Assembly (NCBI GenBank): GCA_963770545.1
Contig: CAVYQF010000034.1
Location: forward strand, 186,001-250,000
Direction: 5' to 3'
DNA length: 64,000 nt
Origin: RYN-230 sp963770545
GTDB lineage: Bacteria; Actinomycetota; Actinomycetes; Streptosporangiales; Streptosporangiaceae
In this document: positions 1 through 7,189 of the stretch, piece after piece
How positions within the stretch are numbered: position 1 is the stretch's first letter
Layout of the letters: each line of letters begins with the position of its first letter
Translations under genes and position numbers: made by a program
The notes under the pieces: generated by a model
Seen by the model: the letters and a program-made list of their open reading frames with translations, nothing else
Database searches by the model: none
Told to the model about the DNA's origin: nothing

Positions 1-1
1 T

Positions 2-436
2 TCGGCGGTCCGGGCGGGCGCCACGGCTGTCCCGGTGCGCGTGCAGGCGAACGTGGTCGGCTGGTCCGGGATGATGCAGCGACCTGACCACATCTACGTG
101 GGCATGGGGGGAGCGCCGGTTGCCCGGAAGCTCACCTGGCGGAACTGGGGTGGCGCCCAGGCGTGGGCCACTGGCCAGCTCGACATCTTCTTGCCCCAGC
201 CAGGCCCGATATCCGGCTGGCACCCGACCATCTTCCCGGTGCGGGTGCGGCTGCACGACATCCTGACCTACGACGGCCAGCTGTCGTACCGCAAGATGAC
301 CGAGTCCTACGTCAACCGCCGTGGGGTGACGAAAGTCCTGCAGTTCACGTTCTCCGTGCTGCCCGGCGGTTCCGTGCCGGCCTGGAACTGGCCCGGGTCC
401 ACTCTCTCTCACCCGAGCCCGTCCGGGCTGACCTAG
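2..436 (+). CDS. Hypothetical protein, 5' end outside window
   Basis: The frame is open from the first bases of the window, so the gene probably begins upstream and only its last 144 codons are seen. A GTG at position 35 is a possible internal start but has no clear ribosome binding site. The fragment is not low-complexity: it is rich in Trp, Tyr and Val (for example WRNWGG and YVNRRG) and looks like beta-strand-rich extracellular or enzyme sequence. No family is recognised. It ends about 65 bp before the convergent thioesterase gene. Codon use fits the rest of the window. Confidence 0.5.
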   Translation, partial: SAVRAGATAVPVRVQANVVGWSGMMQRPDHIYVGMGGAPVARKLTWRNWGGAQAWATGQLDIFLPQPGPISGWHPTIFPVRVRLHDILTYDGQLSYRKMTESYVNRRGVTKVLQFTFSVLPGGSVPAWNWPGSTLSHPSPSGLT

Positions 437-500
437 GCGCCGCCGCTGGCCGCGACGCAGGACGCGGTCACCGCGCCGTGACCGGATCGGAGCCCGTGGT

Positions 501-1019
501 TCAGAGCGGAAACACCAGGCAGTTGCTGCTGGCCGTGGCGACGAGCCGTCCGGCGCCGTCGTGGATCTCGGCCGAGGCCAGCGCGACCCGGCGGCCGGGT
601 TTGGTCACCCGGCCGACGGCCACCAGGGTGCCGCTGTCCAGGGTGACCGGCCGCAGGTAGTTCACGGTGATGTCGATCGAGGTGTAGCCGATCCCGGCGT
701 CCAGCGTGGTCTGCACGGCGCAGCCCGCGACCGAGTCGGCGAGCGTGCAGACCAGTCCGCCGTGGATCACGCCGATCGGGTTGTACGCGGACTCATCCGG
801 GACACATTCGAACTGCGCCAGGCCCCGCTCGACCCGGGTCGGCCACATGCACAGCAGCATGGCGATGGGTGGCGGCGGGATCTTGCCGTCCGCCAGGGCC
901 TGCATGAACTCGAGCCCGGACCGCCCGGCGGCCTGGGCCGCGGTCTTCGAGGGGTCCCACCACTGCACGGCCCGGCTGCGGGCCGGGCCCCATTCCGGCT
1001 GCGGTTCCGGGGTACGCAC
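501..1019 (-). CDS. PaaI-family hotdog thioesterase
   Basis: The 172-residue protein has the hotdog-fold thioesterase pattern. The central signature GVIHGG lies near residues 83-88, followed by a hydrophobic helix, and YTSIDITVNYLRPV marks the family's long beta strand. Proteins of this type hydrolyse acyl-CoA thioesters in the cytoplasm, often aryl or medium-chain ones; the substrate here cannot be read. The N-terminus is about 30 residues longer than the minimal domain. The start is GTG, preceded by GGAGGAGC a few bases upstream. It is a single gene, convergent with the unknown gene at the window edge. Confidence 0.8.
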   Translation of the reverse strand: MRTPEPQPEWGPARSRAVQWWDPSKTAAQAAGRSGLEFMQALADGKIPPPPIAMLLCMWPTRVERGLAQFECVPDESAYNPIGVIHGGLVCTLADSVAGCAVQTTLDAGIGYTSIDITVNYLRPVTLDSGTLVAVGRVTKPGRRVALASAEIHDGAGRLVATASSNCLVFPL

Positions 1020-1078
1020 AAGCTCCTCCAGTGGGTCCAGAATCCAGACCTACTGTAGAGCCTCGCCAGGCGTTAGGT

Positions 1079-1219
1079 CTAGATTCTAGACCCAGGTCTC
1101 GGTGGCGGAATGGAAGTGCGCGAGGTCACGCCCAGCTTCCGGAACACCTTCCGGAGGTGGTAGTCCACGGTGCTGGCGCTGAGGTACAGCTGGGCGGCGA
1201 TCTCCGCGTTGGTCGCGCC
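1079..1219 (-). pseudogene. LuxR-type HTH C-terminal remnant
   Basis: On the minus strand this reads GATNAEIAAQLYLSAS, then TVDYHLRKVFRKLGVTSRT, which is the C-terminal DNA-binding helix-turn-helix of LuxR/NarL-type regulators. It then runs into PPPRPGSRI and a TAG stop, so the usual final helix is lost. Upstream the same frame passes straight into the 15-bp tandem repeat, coding (ASAPG)n, and stays open past the 3' end of the nmrA-like gene without an ATG or GTG start that I can find. No receiver, ATPase or sensory domain is present. I read it as a truncated regulator whose N-terminal part was lost and replaced by repeat DNA. Expression as a repeat-HTH protein cannot be excluded. Confidence 0.7.
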
Positions 1220-1740
1220 CGCCGCTGACGCGCCCGCGGCTGACGCGCCCGGGGCTGACGCGCCCGGGGCTGACGCGCCCGGGGCTGACGCGCCCGGGGC
1301 TGACGCGCCCGGGGCTGACGCGCCCGGGGCTGACGCGCCCGGGGCTGACGCGCCCGGGGCTGACGCGCCCGGGGCTGACGCGCCCGGGGCTGACGCGCCC
1401 GGGGCTGACGCGCCCGGGGCTGACGCGCCCGGGGCTGACGCGCCCGGGGCTGACGCGCCCGGGGCTGACGCGCCCGGGGCTGACGCGCCCGGGGCTGACG
1501 CGCCCGGGGCTGACGCGCCCGGGGCTGACGCGCCCGGGGCTGACGCGCCCGGGGCTGACGCGCCCGGGGCTGACGCGCCCGGGGCTGACGCGCCCGGGGC
1601 TGACGCGCCCGGGGCTGACGCGCCCGGGGCTGACGCGCCCGGGGCTGACGCGCCCGGGGCTGACGCGCCCGGGGCTGACGCGCCCGGGGCTGACGCGCCC
1701 GGCGCTGACCCGCCCGGCGCTGACCCGCCCGGCGCTGACC
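1216..1740. repeat. 35-copy 15-bp tandem repeat (minisatellite)
   Basis: The unit CGCCCGGGGCTGACG occurs 35 times in a row. Thirty copies (1246-1695) are identical, the two at the left end differ by one or two bases, and the last three (1696-1740) are a uniform variant, CGCCCGGCGCTGACC; a degenerate copy follows. The unit length keeps every frame open on both strands, so long artificial frames arise, such as ADAPG repeats on the plus strand. The near-perfect identity implies recent expansion or homogenisation. It adjoins the LuxR HTH remnant in frame. Confidence 0.97.
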
Positions 1741-1784
1741 CGCCCTCGCTGACGCGCCGGTCGCTCGCTGGCCGGACTGTCCTG

Positions 1785-2420
1785 TCAGCGGGCGATGCCG
1801 ATGTGGTGGTGGATGGTGGCCGGGTCCTCGATGATCGCGAGCATGTACGCGGCGAGGTCCGCGCGGGACACCGTGAGGCCGTGGGGCAGGTTCCGGTCGA
1901 TCGCGGTGCGGTAGGTGCCGGTGGCGGGCTCGTTGGTCAGCCGGGGCGGCCGCACGATCGTCCAGTCCAGCCCGCTCTCCCGGATCTCCTCCTCGGCGCC
2001 GGCCATGTCCTCGTTCACGTGCCGCATGAACGTGCCACGGGCCAGGGGCTTGACCAGGTAGCGCAGCAGCGGTCCCTCGCCCTCGTCGGTCACGATGGAT
2101 CCGCTGAGGGAGACGAGCCGGCGGGTGCCTTCCTTCTGCATGGCCTCGAGCACGCTCCGGGTGCCCTCGCGCAGCACCGTGGTCGGTCCCGTGCCGCGCG
2201 GCCCGAACGCGGCGAGCACCGCGCCTGCGCCCGCGACTGACGCGCTGATCGCGGCCGGATCCATCAGGTTGGCGGTGACGACCCGCAGCCCGGCGCGGGC
2301 GGGCACGGACATCCGGGCGGGATCGCGGACCACGGCTGTGACCTGGTGACCGCCTGCCAGGGCCTGCTCGGTAAGGCAGGTTCCGGTGGCGCCGGTCGCA
2401 CCGAAGATGGTGAGCTCCAT
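1785..2420 (-). CDS. NmrA-like NAD(P)-binding reductase
   Basis: The 211-residue protein begins MELTIFGATGATG, the glycine-rich Rossmann nucleotide-binding loop of atypical short-chain dehydrogenases (NmrA/SDR5 group). RLVSLSG near the middle corresponds to the usual active-site strand, and DWTIVRPP is a family hallmark near residues 150-160. Such proteins act as small NAD(P)H-dependent oxidoreductases or redox sensors. ATG at 2418-2420 was chosen over an upstream in-frame start because it begins the conserved strand. It is divergent from a MarR regulator with 47 bp between the start codons, which suggests that the regulator controls it. The end adjoins the large minisatellite. Confidence 0.85.
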   Translation of the reverse strand: MELTIFGATGATGTCLTEQALAGGHQVTAVVRDPARMSVPARAGLRVVTANLMDPAAISASVAGAGAVLAAFGPRGTGPTTVLREGTRSVLEAMQKEGTRRLVSLSGSIVTDEGEGPLLRYLVKPLARGTFMRHVNEDMAGAEEEIRESGLDWTIVRPPRLTNEPATGTYRTAIDRNLPHGLTVSRADLAAYMLAIIEDPATIHHHIGIAR

Positions 2421-2438
2421 GAGGTACCTTGTCTCTTG

Positions 2439-2466
2439 TAGTCCGTACAATATGGAGTTCATACTA
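2439..2466. promoter_or_regulatory. Candidate MarR operator (inverted repeat)
   Basis: Half-sites TAGTCCGTAC and GTTCATACTA are separated by 8 bp. They fit a TAGTNNGWAC / GTWCNNACTA dyad (7 of 10 positions symmetric). It lies in the AT-rich 47-bp gap between the divergent NmrA-like and MarR genes and ends one base before the MarR ATG. MarR proteins normally bind such dyads in their own divergent promoter and release on ligand binding or oxidation. Confidence 0.55.
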
Positions 2467-2467
2467 T

Positions 2468-2959
2468 ATGAAGTCAGTAGAGCCTGAAGACCCGGAGGCT
2501 GCGCGGCGCCGGCGCTGGCTGGACCGCGAGGTCCGGGCGTCGCTGCGCGACGCGAGCGTCCAGCTCTCCCTGCTCAACCATCAGGTCCGTGGGCAGCTGG
2601 AGCTCAAGGGCACCGACCTGGAGTGCCTCGACCTGATCAGCCGGGACGGGCCGCTCAGCCCGAGTGCGCTGGCCCGCCGGGCCGGGCTGCACCCGGCCAC
2701 CATGACCGGGATCCTGGACCGGCTGGAGCGGGGCGGCTGGATCGCCCGCGAGCGTGACCCCGCCGACCGGCGCGCGGTCCTGATCCGGGCCGAGCCGGGC
2801 CGCGGCGGTGAAGTGTTCCGCCTCTACGCCGGGATGAACAGCGCGATGGACCAGATCATCAGCGAATACGACGAGGCGCAGCTGGAGCTCGTCGCCGGCT
2901 TCCTGCGCCGGACCGCCGAGGCGGGCCGGGCCGCGGCCGAGGAACTCGCGGACGGCTGA
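2468..2959 (+). CDS. MarR-family transcriptional regulator
   Basis: The 163-residue protein has a winged helix-turn-helix of MarR type. PSALARRAGLHPATMTGIL (about residues 68-86) is the recognition region and RERDPADRRAVLI (about 96-108) is the wing with its DxRxR signature. Flanking helices would form the dimer interface. ATG at 2468 was preferred over a TTG at 2429 that overlaps the putative operator; with this start the mRNA may be almost leaderless. It is divergent from the NmrA-like reductase gene, which is its likely target along with itself. The ligand is unknown. Confidence 0.85.
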   Translation: MKSVEPEDPEAARRRRWLDREVRASLRDASVQLSLLNHQVRGQLELKGTDLECLDLISRDGPLSPSALARRAGLHPATMTGILDRLERGGWIARERDPADRRAVLIRAEPGRGGEVFRLYAGMNSAMDQIISEYDEAQLELVAGFLRRTAEAGRAAAEELADG

Positions 2960-3107
2960 ACGATGGCTGGGTGGACGGCCGGCTGGACGGCTGGTGGCCG
3001 CCAGCCGGCGTGACGGCCGGCCTGGCCGGGCCCTGCTGATAGAACTACTCGACCAGCGCGGTTGCGGAATCCCGCGCTGTGCCGCGGACTGACCGGGGGA
3101 TTGCCAG

Positions 3108-4397
3108 ATGGAACCTGCCGCGCCGACGCCTGCCTCACCGGCCGCCGCACCCGGGCGCGAGTCAACGGTCCTGCGGGCGCGCCGCCTGGCCGCCGCGCGC
3201 CGGCGGGCCACTGCGCTCCTGGCTGGGGCCACGGTCCTGTTCGTGGCGGTGACCGTGGCCGGCGTTCACGGGACTCTCCTCGGCTACGTGCAGGCCGGGG
3301 CCGAGGCCTCTATGGTCGGCGGCGTCGCGGACTGGTTCGCGGTGACGGCCCTCTTCCGGCGTCCCCTGGGCCTGCCGATCCCGCACACCGCGCTGATCGT
3401 CGAGCGTAAGGACCAGTTCGCCGCCACCCTCGGCCAGTTCGTGCAGGAGAACTTCCTCAATGCCGATGTCCTGGCCGAGCGGATACGTTCCGCCGGCCTG
3501 GTATCCCGCCTGGCCGCCTGGCTGGCCGACCGGGCCAACGCCGCCCGGTTCGCCGGTCACGCCGCGGATCTGGTGGTCACCGCGGCCGAGGCGCTGCGCG
3601 ATGAGGATGTCGCGCGCGTGCTCACCGCCGAACTGACCCGCGCGGTCGACGCCGTCGAGGTGGCGCCGCTGGCCGGGCGGGCGCTGCGGGTCGTCATCGC
3701 GGGCGGCCACCACGCCGAGCTGTTCAACGTTCTGGTCCTCGGCGCCGACCGCTATCTCGACGATCATTACGCAGAGCTCCGTGACCGGTTCGCGGGCGAG
3801 GCGCCCCGCTGGATGCCCGAGCCGGTCTACCGGCGCGTCTTCGACCGGCTGTACGACCGGCTGCGCGAACGGCTGGTGGCGATGGCCGCCGATCCGGGCG
3901 ACGAGACCCGGCAACAGTTCGACCGGTGGATCGCCGGGCTCCCCGGCCGCCTCGAAACATCCCCGGAGCTGCGCGAGCGCGGGGAGCGCCTCAAGCGTGA
4001 AGTGCTGGGCAGCACCGGGCTCCGGGACTGGTCCTCGTCCTGGTGGCAGAAGGCCAAGGACACCCTACGCACCCAGGCCGCCGACCCGGAGTCTGAGCTG
4101 CGCCGCCGGATGGCCGACTTGCTGGTGGCCACCGGCCAGCGCCTCGGGTCAGACCCCCGCCTCGCTGACGGCCTCGAGCGGCTGGTCGAGTCAGGAGCCA
4201 GGGCCCTGGCCAGCCAGTTCCACGACGAGCTCGCCGACCTCGTCACGGGGACCATCGAGCGGTGGGACGCCGCCGAGACATCGAGCCAGCTGGAACTGCT
4301 CCTCGGGCCCGATCTGCAGTACATCCGGATCAACGGCACGGTCGTGGGGGCCGGCGTGGGCCTGGCCTTGCACGCCATCGTGCTGGCTCTGGGTTGA
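3108..4397 (+). CDS. DUF445 family membrane protein
   Basis: The 429-residue protein matches the DUF445 (YjiN-like) family. An N-terminal membrane segment lies near residues 37-57, followed by GGVADWFAVTALFRRPLG (about 71-88), the family's most conserved stretch. A long helical cytoplasmic or periplasmic middle region follows, and a short C-terminal membrane segment sits at the very end (GTVVGAGVGLALHAIVLAL). The biochemical role is not established. It stands alone between the MarR regulator and an aldo/keto reductase on the same strand, with gaps above 100 bp on both sides. Confidence 0.85.
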   Translation: MEPAAPTPASPAAAPGRESTVLRARRLAAARRRATALLAGATVLFVAVTVAGVHGTLLGYVQAGAEASMVGGVADWFAVTALFRRPLGLPIPHTALIVERKDQFAATLGQFVQENFLNADVLAERIRSAGLVSRLAAWLADRANAARFAGHAADLVVTAAEALRDEDVARVLTAELTRAVDAVEVAPLAGRALRVVIAGGHHAELFNVLVLGADRYLDDHYAELRDRFAGEAPRWMPEPVYRRVFDRLYDRLRERLVAMAADPGDETRQQFDRWIAGLPGRLETSPELRERGERLKREVLGSTGLRDWSSSWWQKAKDTLRTQAADPESELRRRMADLLVATGQRLGSDPRLADGLERLVESGARALASQFHDELADLVTGTIERWDAAETSSQLELLLGPDLQYIRINGTVVGAGVGLALHAIVLALG

Positions 4398-4511
4398 TCG
4401 AGGTCGCTCACCCAGCTCGACTGTCGGCCGGCTGCCGGCCGGCCGCTCCCGGACCGGGATCCGCCGCGTCACCCGCGGCATAGGTCCGGAGAATGCGGCA
4501 AGGTGGAGGTT

Positions 4512-5537
4512 ATGGACTATCGCACTCTGGGACATAGTGGCTGCGCGGTGTCGAGCTTCTGCCTGGGAACCATGACTTTCGGCCTGGAAACGGACGAAGC
4601 CGTGGCCCACCGCCAGCTGGACCTCTTCGTGGAGGCAGGCGGCACTCTCGTGGACACGGCCGACGTGTACAACGGCGGGAGTTCCGAGGAAATCATCGGC
4701 CGCTGGTTCGCCGCCCGCCCGCTCGACGTGACCGACCGCGTGGTGCTGGCCACCAAGGGCCGGTTTGCCACGGACTCGTCGCCGAACGGGATCGGCCTGT
4801 CCGCGCGGCACCTGACCCGGGCGCTGGACGCGTCGCTGCGCAGGCTCGGGCTGGACGCGGTGGACCTGTACCAGGTCCACGCGTTCGACCCGATCACGCC
4901 GATGGAGGAGACCCTCCGCACGCTGGACGGGTTCGTCCGGGACGGCAAGATCCGTTACTACGGGCTGTCCAACTTCACCGGCTGGCAGCTGACCAAGGCC
5001 GTGCACCTGGCCCGGGAGATGAACCTCACCGCGCCAGTGACCCTGCAGCCCCAGTACAGCCTGCTGGTGCGGGAGATCGAGTGGGAGATCGTGCCCGCCG
5101 CGATCGACGCGGGCCTGGGGCTGCTGCCCTGGAGCCCGCTGGGCGGCGGCTATCTGTCCGGCAAGTACCGGCGGGACCAGCGCCCGTCCGGCGCCACCCG
5201 GCTGGGTGAGGACCCGGATCGCGGCATGGAAGCCTGGGACCGGCGCGGCGTGGACCGGACCTGGGAGGTCATCGGCGCGGTGGAGGAGATCGCCAAGGCC
5301 CGCGGCGTGTCCATGGCCGAGGTGGCACTGGCCTGGGTGACCGCCCGGCCGGGGGTGACCTCGACCATTCTCGGCGCCCGGACCACGGAGCAGCTCGAGG
5401 TCAACCTGCGTGCCACGGACCTGCGCCTGTCCACCGACGAGGTGGTCGCGCTGGACGTGGCCAGCGACCCGCGTCCCGCGGACTACCCCTACGGGGAGAT
5501 GGGCGTGGAACAGCGGGGCCGGCGCATCGGCGGCTGA
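4512..5537 (+). CDS. Aldo/keto reductase
   Basis: The 341-residue NADPH-dependent reductase starts MDYRTLGHSG, the usual N-terminus of the voltage-channel-beta-like/YhdN branch. The catalytic tetrad can be read: Asp and Tyr in DTADVYNGGSSEEIIG, Lys in LATKGRF and His in YQVHAFD. NADP-binding elements follow near PWSPLGGG and the C-terminal ILGARTTEQL. A GTG lies nine bases upstream, but ATG at 4512 fits the family start, with AGGTGGAGG directly before it (short spacing). It is convergent with the rhamnose operon. A role in rhamnose or lactaldehyde metabolism is possible but not shown. Confidence 0.88.
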   Translation: MDYRTLGHSGCAVSSFCLGTMTFGLETDEAVAHRQLDLFVEAGGTLVDTADVYNGGSSEEIIGRWFAARPLDVTDRVVLATKGRFATDSSPNGIGLSARHLTRALDASLRRLGLDAVDLYQVHAFDPITPMEETLRTLDGFVRDGKIRYYGLSNFTGWQLTKAVHLAREMNLTAPVTLQPQYSLLVREIEWEIVPAAIDAGLGLLPWSPLGGGYLSGKYRRDQRPSGATRLGEDPDRGMEAWDRRGVDRTWEVIGAVEEIAKARGVSMAEVALAWVTARPGVTSTILGARTTEQLEVNLRATDLRLSTDEVVALDVASDPRPADYPYGEMGVEQRGRRIGG

Positions 5538-5605
5538 CTCCCGCGCGTGACGGCGGTGGGGCAGCGGCTGGTGGGGCACCGGCCGGTGGGGCACGCACCA
5601 GCCGC

Positions 5606-5637
5606 CAGTGATGTGGCCGGTACCGGCCACATCACTG
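5606..5637. terminator. Perfect 32-bp palindrome, likely bidirectional terminator
   Basis: Arm CAGTGATGTGGCCGGT is followed immediately by its exact complement, with no spacer. It sits between the convergent aldo/keto reductase gene and rhaB and covers the rhaB stop codon (5632-5634). As RNA it would fold into a very stable hairpin on either strand. There is no U-tract, as is common for actinobacterial terminators. Confidence 0.6.
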
Positions 5638-7179
5638 CCCTGTTTTCCTGAGCCCGATCCGGGCTGCGGCGGCGTCCCAGGCCGCCGCGGCGCCGCCGGA
5701 CGGCTCGAAGCGGCGCAGCGGCTGGGTGGCGCGCAGCAGGGCGCGCATGCCGTCCAGGTCGCCCGGCGCCGCGCCCAGCGTGCGCGCCTGGATCAGGATG
5801 TTGCCCAGCGCAGCCGCCTCGGCGGGGCCGGCCACCACGGGCAGGCCGCAGGCGTCCGCGGTGAGCTGGAGCAGTAGCGCGTTGCGCACCCCGCCGCCCA
5901 CCACGTGCACCGTGTCCACCGCCCGCCCGGACAGTTCCTGCACGTCCCGCAGGCAGGCCCGGTACGCCAGGGCGAGACTGTCCAGGATGCAGCGCACCAC
6001 GGCCGGGGGATCAGCCGGCGGCCTCTGGCCGGTCCGCCGGGCCACCTCGGCGATCCGGGCGGGCATGTCCCCCGGGGGCAGGAACGCGGGATCATCGGGG
6101 TCCACCACCACCTGCAGCGCAGGAACCCGGGCCGCCTGCTCCAGCAGCGTGGCCAGGTCGGCGGGCCGTCCGGTGCCCGCCCACGCGCGGACTGACTCCT
6201 GCAGCAGCCACAAGCCCATGACATTGCGCAGATAACGGATGGTGCCGTCCACTCCGGTCTCGTTGGTGAAGTTCGCCGTCCGGCTCGCTTCGGTCAGCAC
6301 CGGCTGGTCCAGCTCCACGCCGACCAGGGACCAGGTCCCGCAGGAGATGTACGCGAAGTCGCGGCCCCGGGCGGGCACGGCGAGCACGGCGGACGCGGTG
6401 TCGTGCGAGCCCACGGCGATCACCGGCAGCGGCCCGCCCAGCCGGGACGGGCCCAGCGGGGACAAGGCCGGCTCCCCGGCGACCTCCGGCCGCAGGGTCC
6501 CGATCACGCTGCCGGGCTGGCGCAGGGCCGGAAACAGCCCGGCGGGCAGGCCGGCCCGCCCGATCAGGTCCCACGCCCAGTCCTGGGCCTGCGGGTCGTA
6601 CAGCTGGGTGGTGGACGCGTTGGTCACCTCGGCGCCGATCTCGCCGGTCAGCCAGTACGCGAGCAGGTCGGGGATCAGGAGCAGGGTCCGGGCCACCTCC
6701 AGCGGCCGGGACCGCGCCTCGGCGGCCAGCTGGTAAATCGTGTTGATCGGCATCTGCTGGATCCCGGTGACCGCGTACATGTCGGCCGCCGGAACCTTGG
6801 CCAGCACGTCGTCCACTACGCCGTCGGTCCGGCGGTCCCGGTAGTGCACCGGGTTGCCGAGCAGGGCGCCGCCCGCGTCGAGCAGGCCGTAGTCCACGCC
6901 CCAGGAGTCGATGCCCGCGCTGGCCAGCTCGAACGAGCGGGCCGCCGCGCCCAGCCCGTCGAGCAGCCCGCGGTACAGGCCCAGGATGTCCCAGTGCAGG
7001 GTGCCCAGCACCCGGACCGGCGTGTTCGCGAACCGGTGCACCTCGTGCAGCTCGAGCTGGCCCCCGCCCCGGCCGGTACTGACCTGGCCGACCATGACCC
7101 GGCCGCCGGACGCGCCCAGGTCCACTGCGGCGACCGTCGCCGCCCCCCCTGACGCCGCCTCAGTCGATGCTGCGCCCAT
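5632..7179 (-). CDS. rhaB: Rhamnulokinase
   Basis: The 515-residue FGGY-family sugar kinase would phosphorylate L-rhamnulose with ATP to L-rhamnulose 1-phosphate. The N-terminal phosphate-binding strand reads VAAVDLGASGGRVMVG (about 16-31). GIDSWGVDYGLLD (about 88-100) is the rhamnulokinase-specific segment with the catalytic Asp. The second nucleotide-binding part appears at SHDTASAVLAVP and VVGGGVRNALLLQLTAD near the C-terminus. It is the last gene of the minus-strand rhamnose operon, 10 bp after the aldolase/dehydrogenase gene, and ends in a strong palindrome. Its identity is strengthened by the complete pathway beside it. Confidence 0.93.
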   Translation of the reverse strand: MGAASTEAASGGAATVAAVDLGASGGRVMVGQVSTGRGGGQLELHEVHRFANTPVRVLGTLHWDILGLYRGLLDGLGAAARSFELASAGIDSWGVDYGLLDAGGALLGNPVHYRDRRTDGVVDDVLAKVPAADMYAVTGIQQMPINTIYQLAAEARSRPLEVARTLLLIPDLLAYWLTGEIGAEVTNASTTQLYDPQAQDWAWDLIGRAGLPAGLFPALRQPGSVIGTLRPEVAGEPALSPLGPSRLGGPLPVIAVGSHDTASAVLAVPARGRDFAYISCGTWSLVGVELDQPVLTEASRTANFTNETGVDGTIRYLRNVMGLWLLQESVRAWAGTGRPADLATLLEQAARVPALQVVVDPDDPAFLPPGDMPARIAEVARRTGQRPPADPPAVVRCILDSLALAYRACLRDVQELSGRAVDTVHVVGGGVRNALLLQLTADACGLPVVAGPAEAAALGNILIQARTLGAAPGDLDGMRALLRATQPLRRFEPSGGAAAAWDAAAARIGLRKTGQ

Positions 7180-7189
7180 CGCCCTGGCC

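Noticed and set aside
1216..1740. Possible CRISPR array
   Set aside because: The units are contiguous with no spacers, only 15 bp long, and no cas gene is near.
1170..2240. A 356-codon plus-strand frame coding about 30 ADAPG repeats
   Set aside because: It is an effect of the 15-bp repeat, which keeps all frames open, and its last third runs antisense through the NmrA-like gene with shadow composition.
4191..5630. 479-codon minus-strand frame
   Set aside because: It lies antisense to the aldo/keto reductase and DUF445 genes and has the His/Arg/Gly/Pro composition of a shadow frame; the reductase catalytic residues are clear on the other strand.
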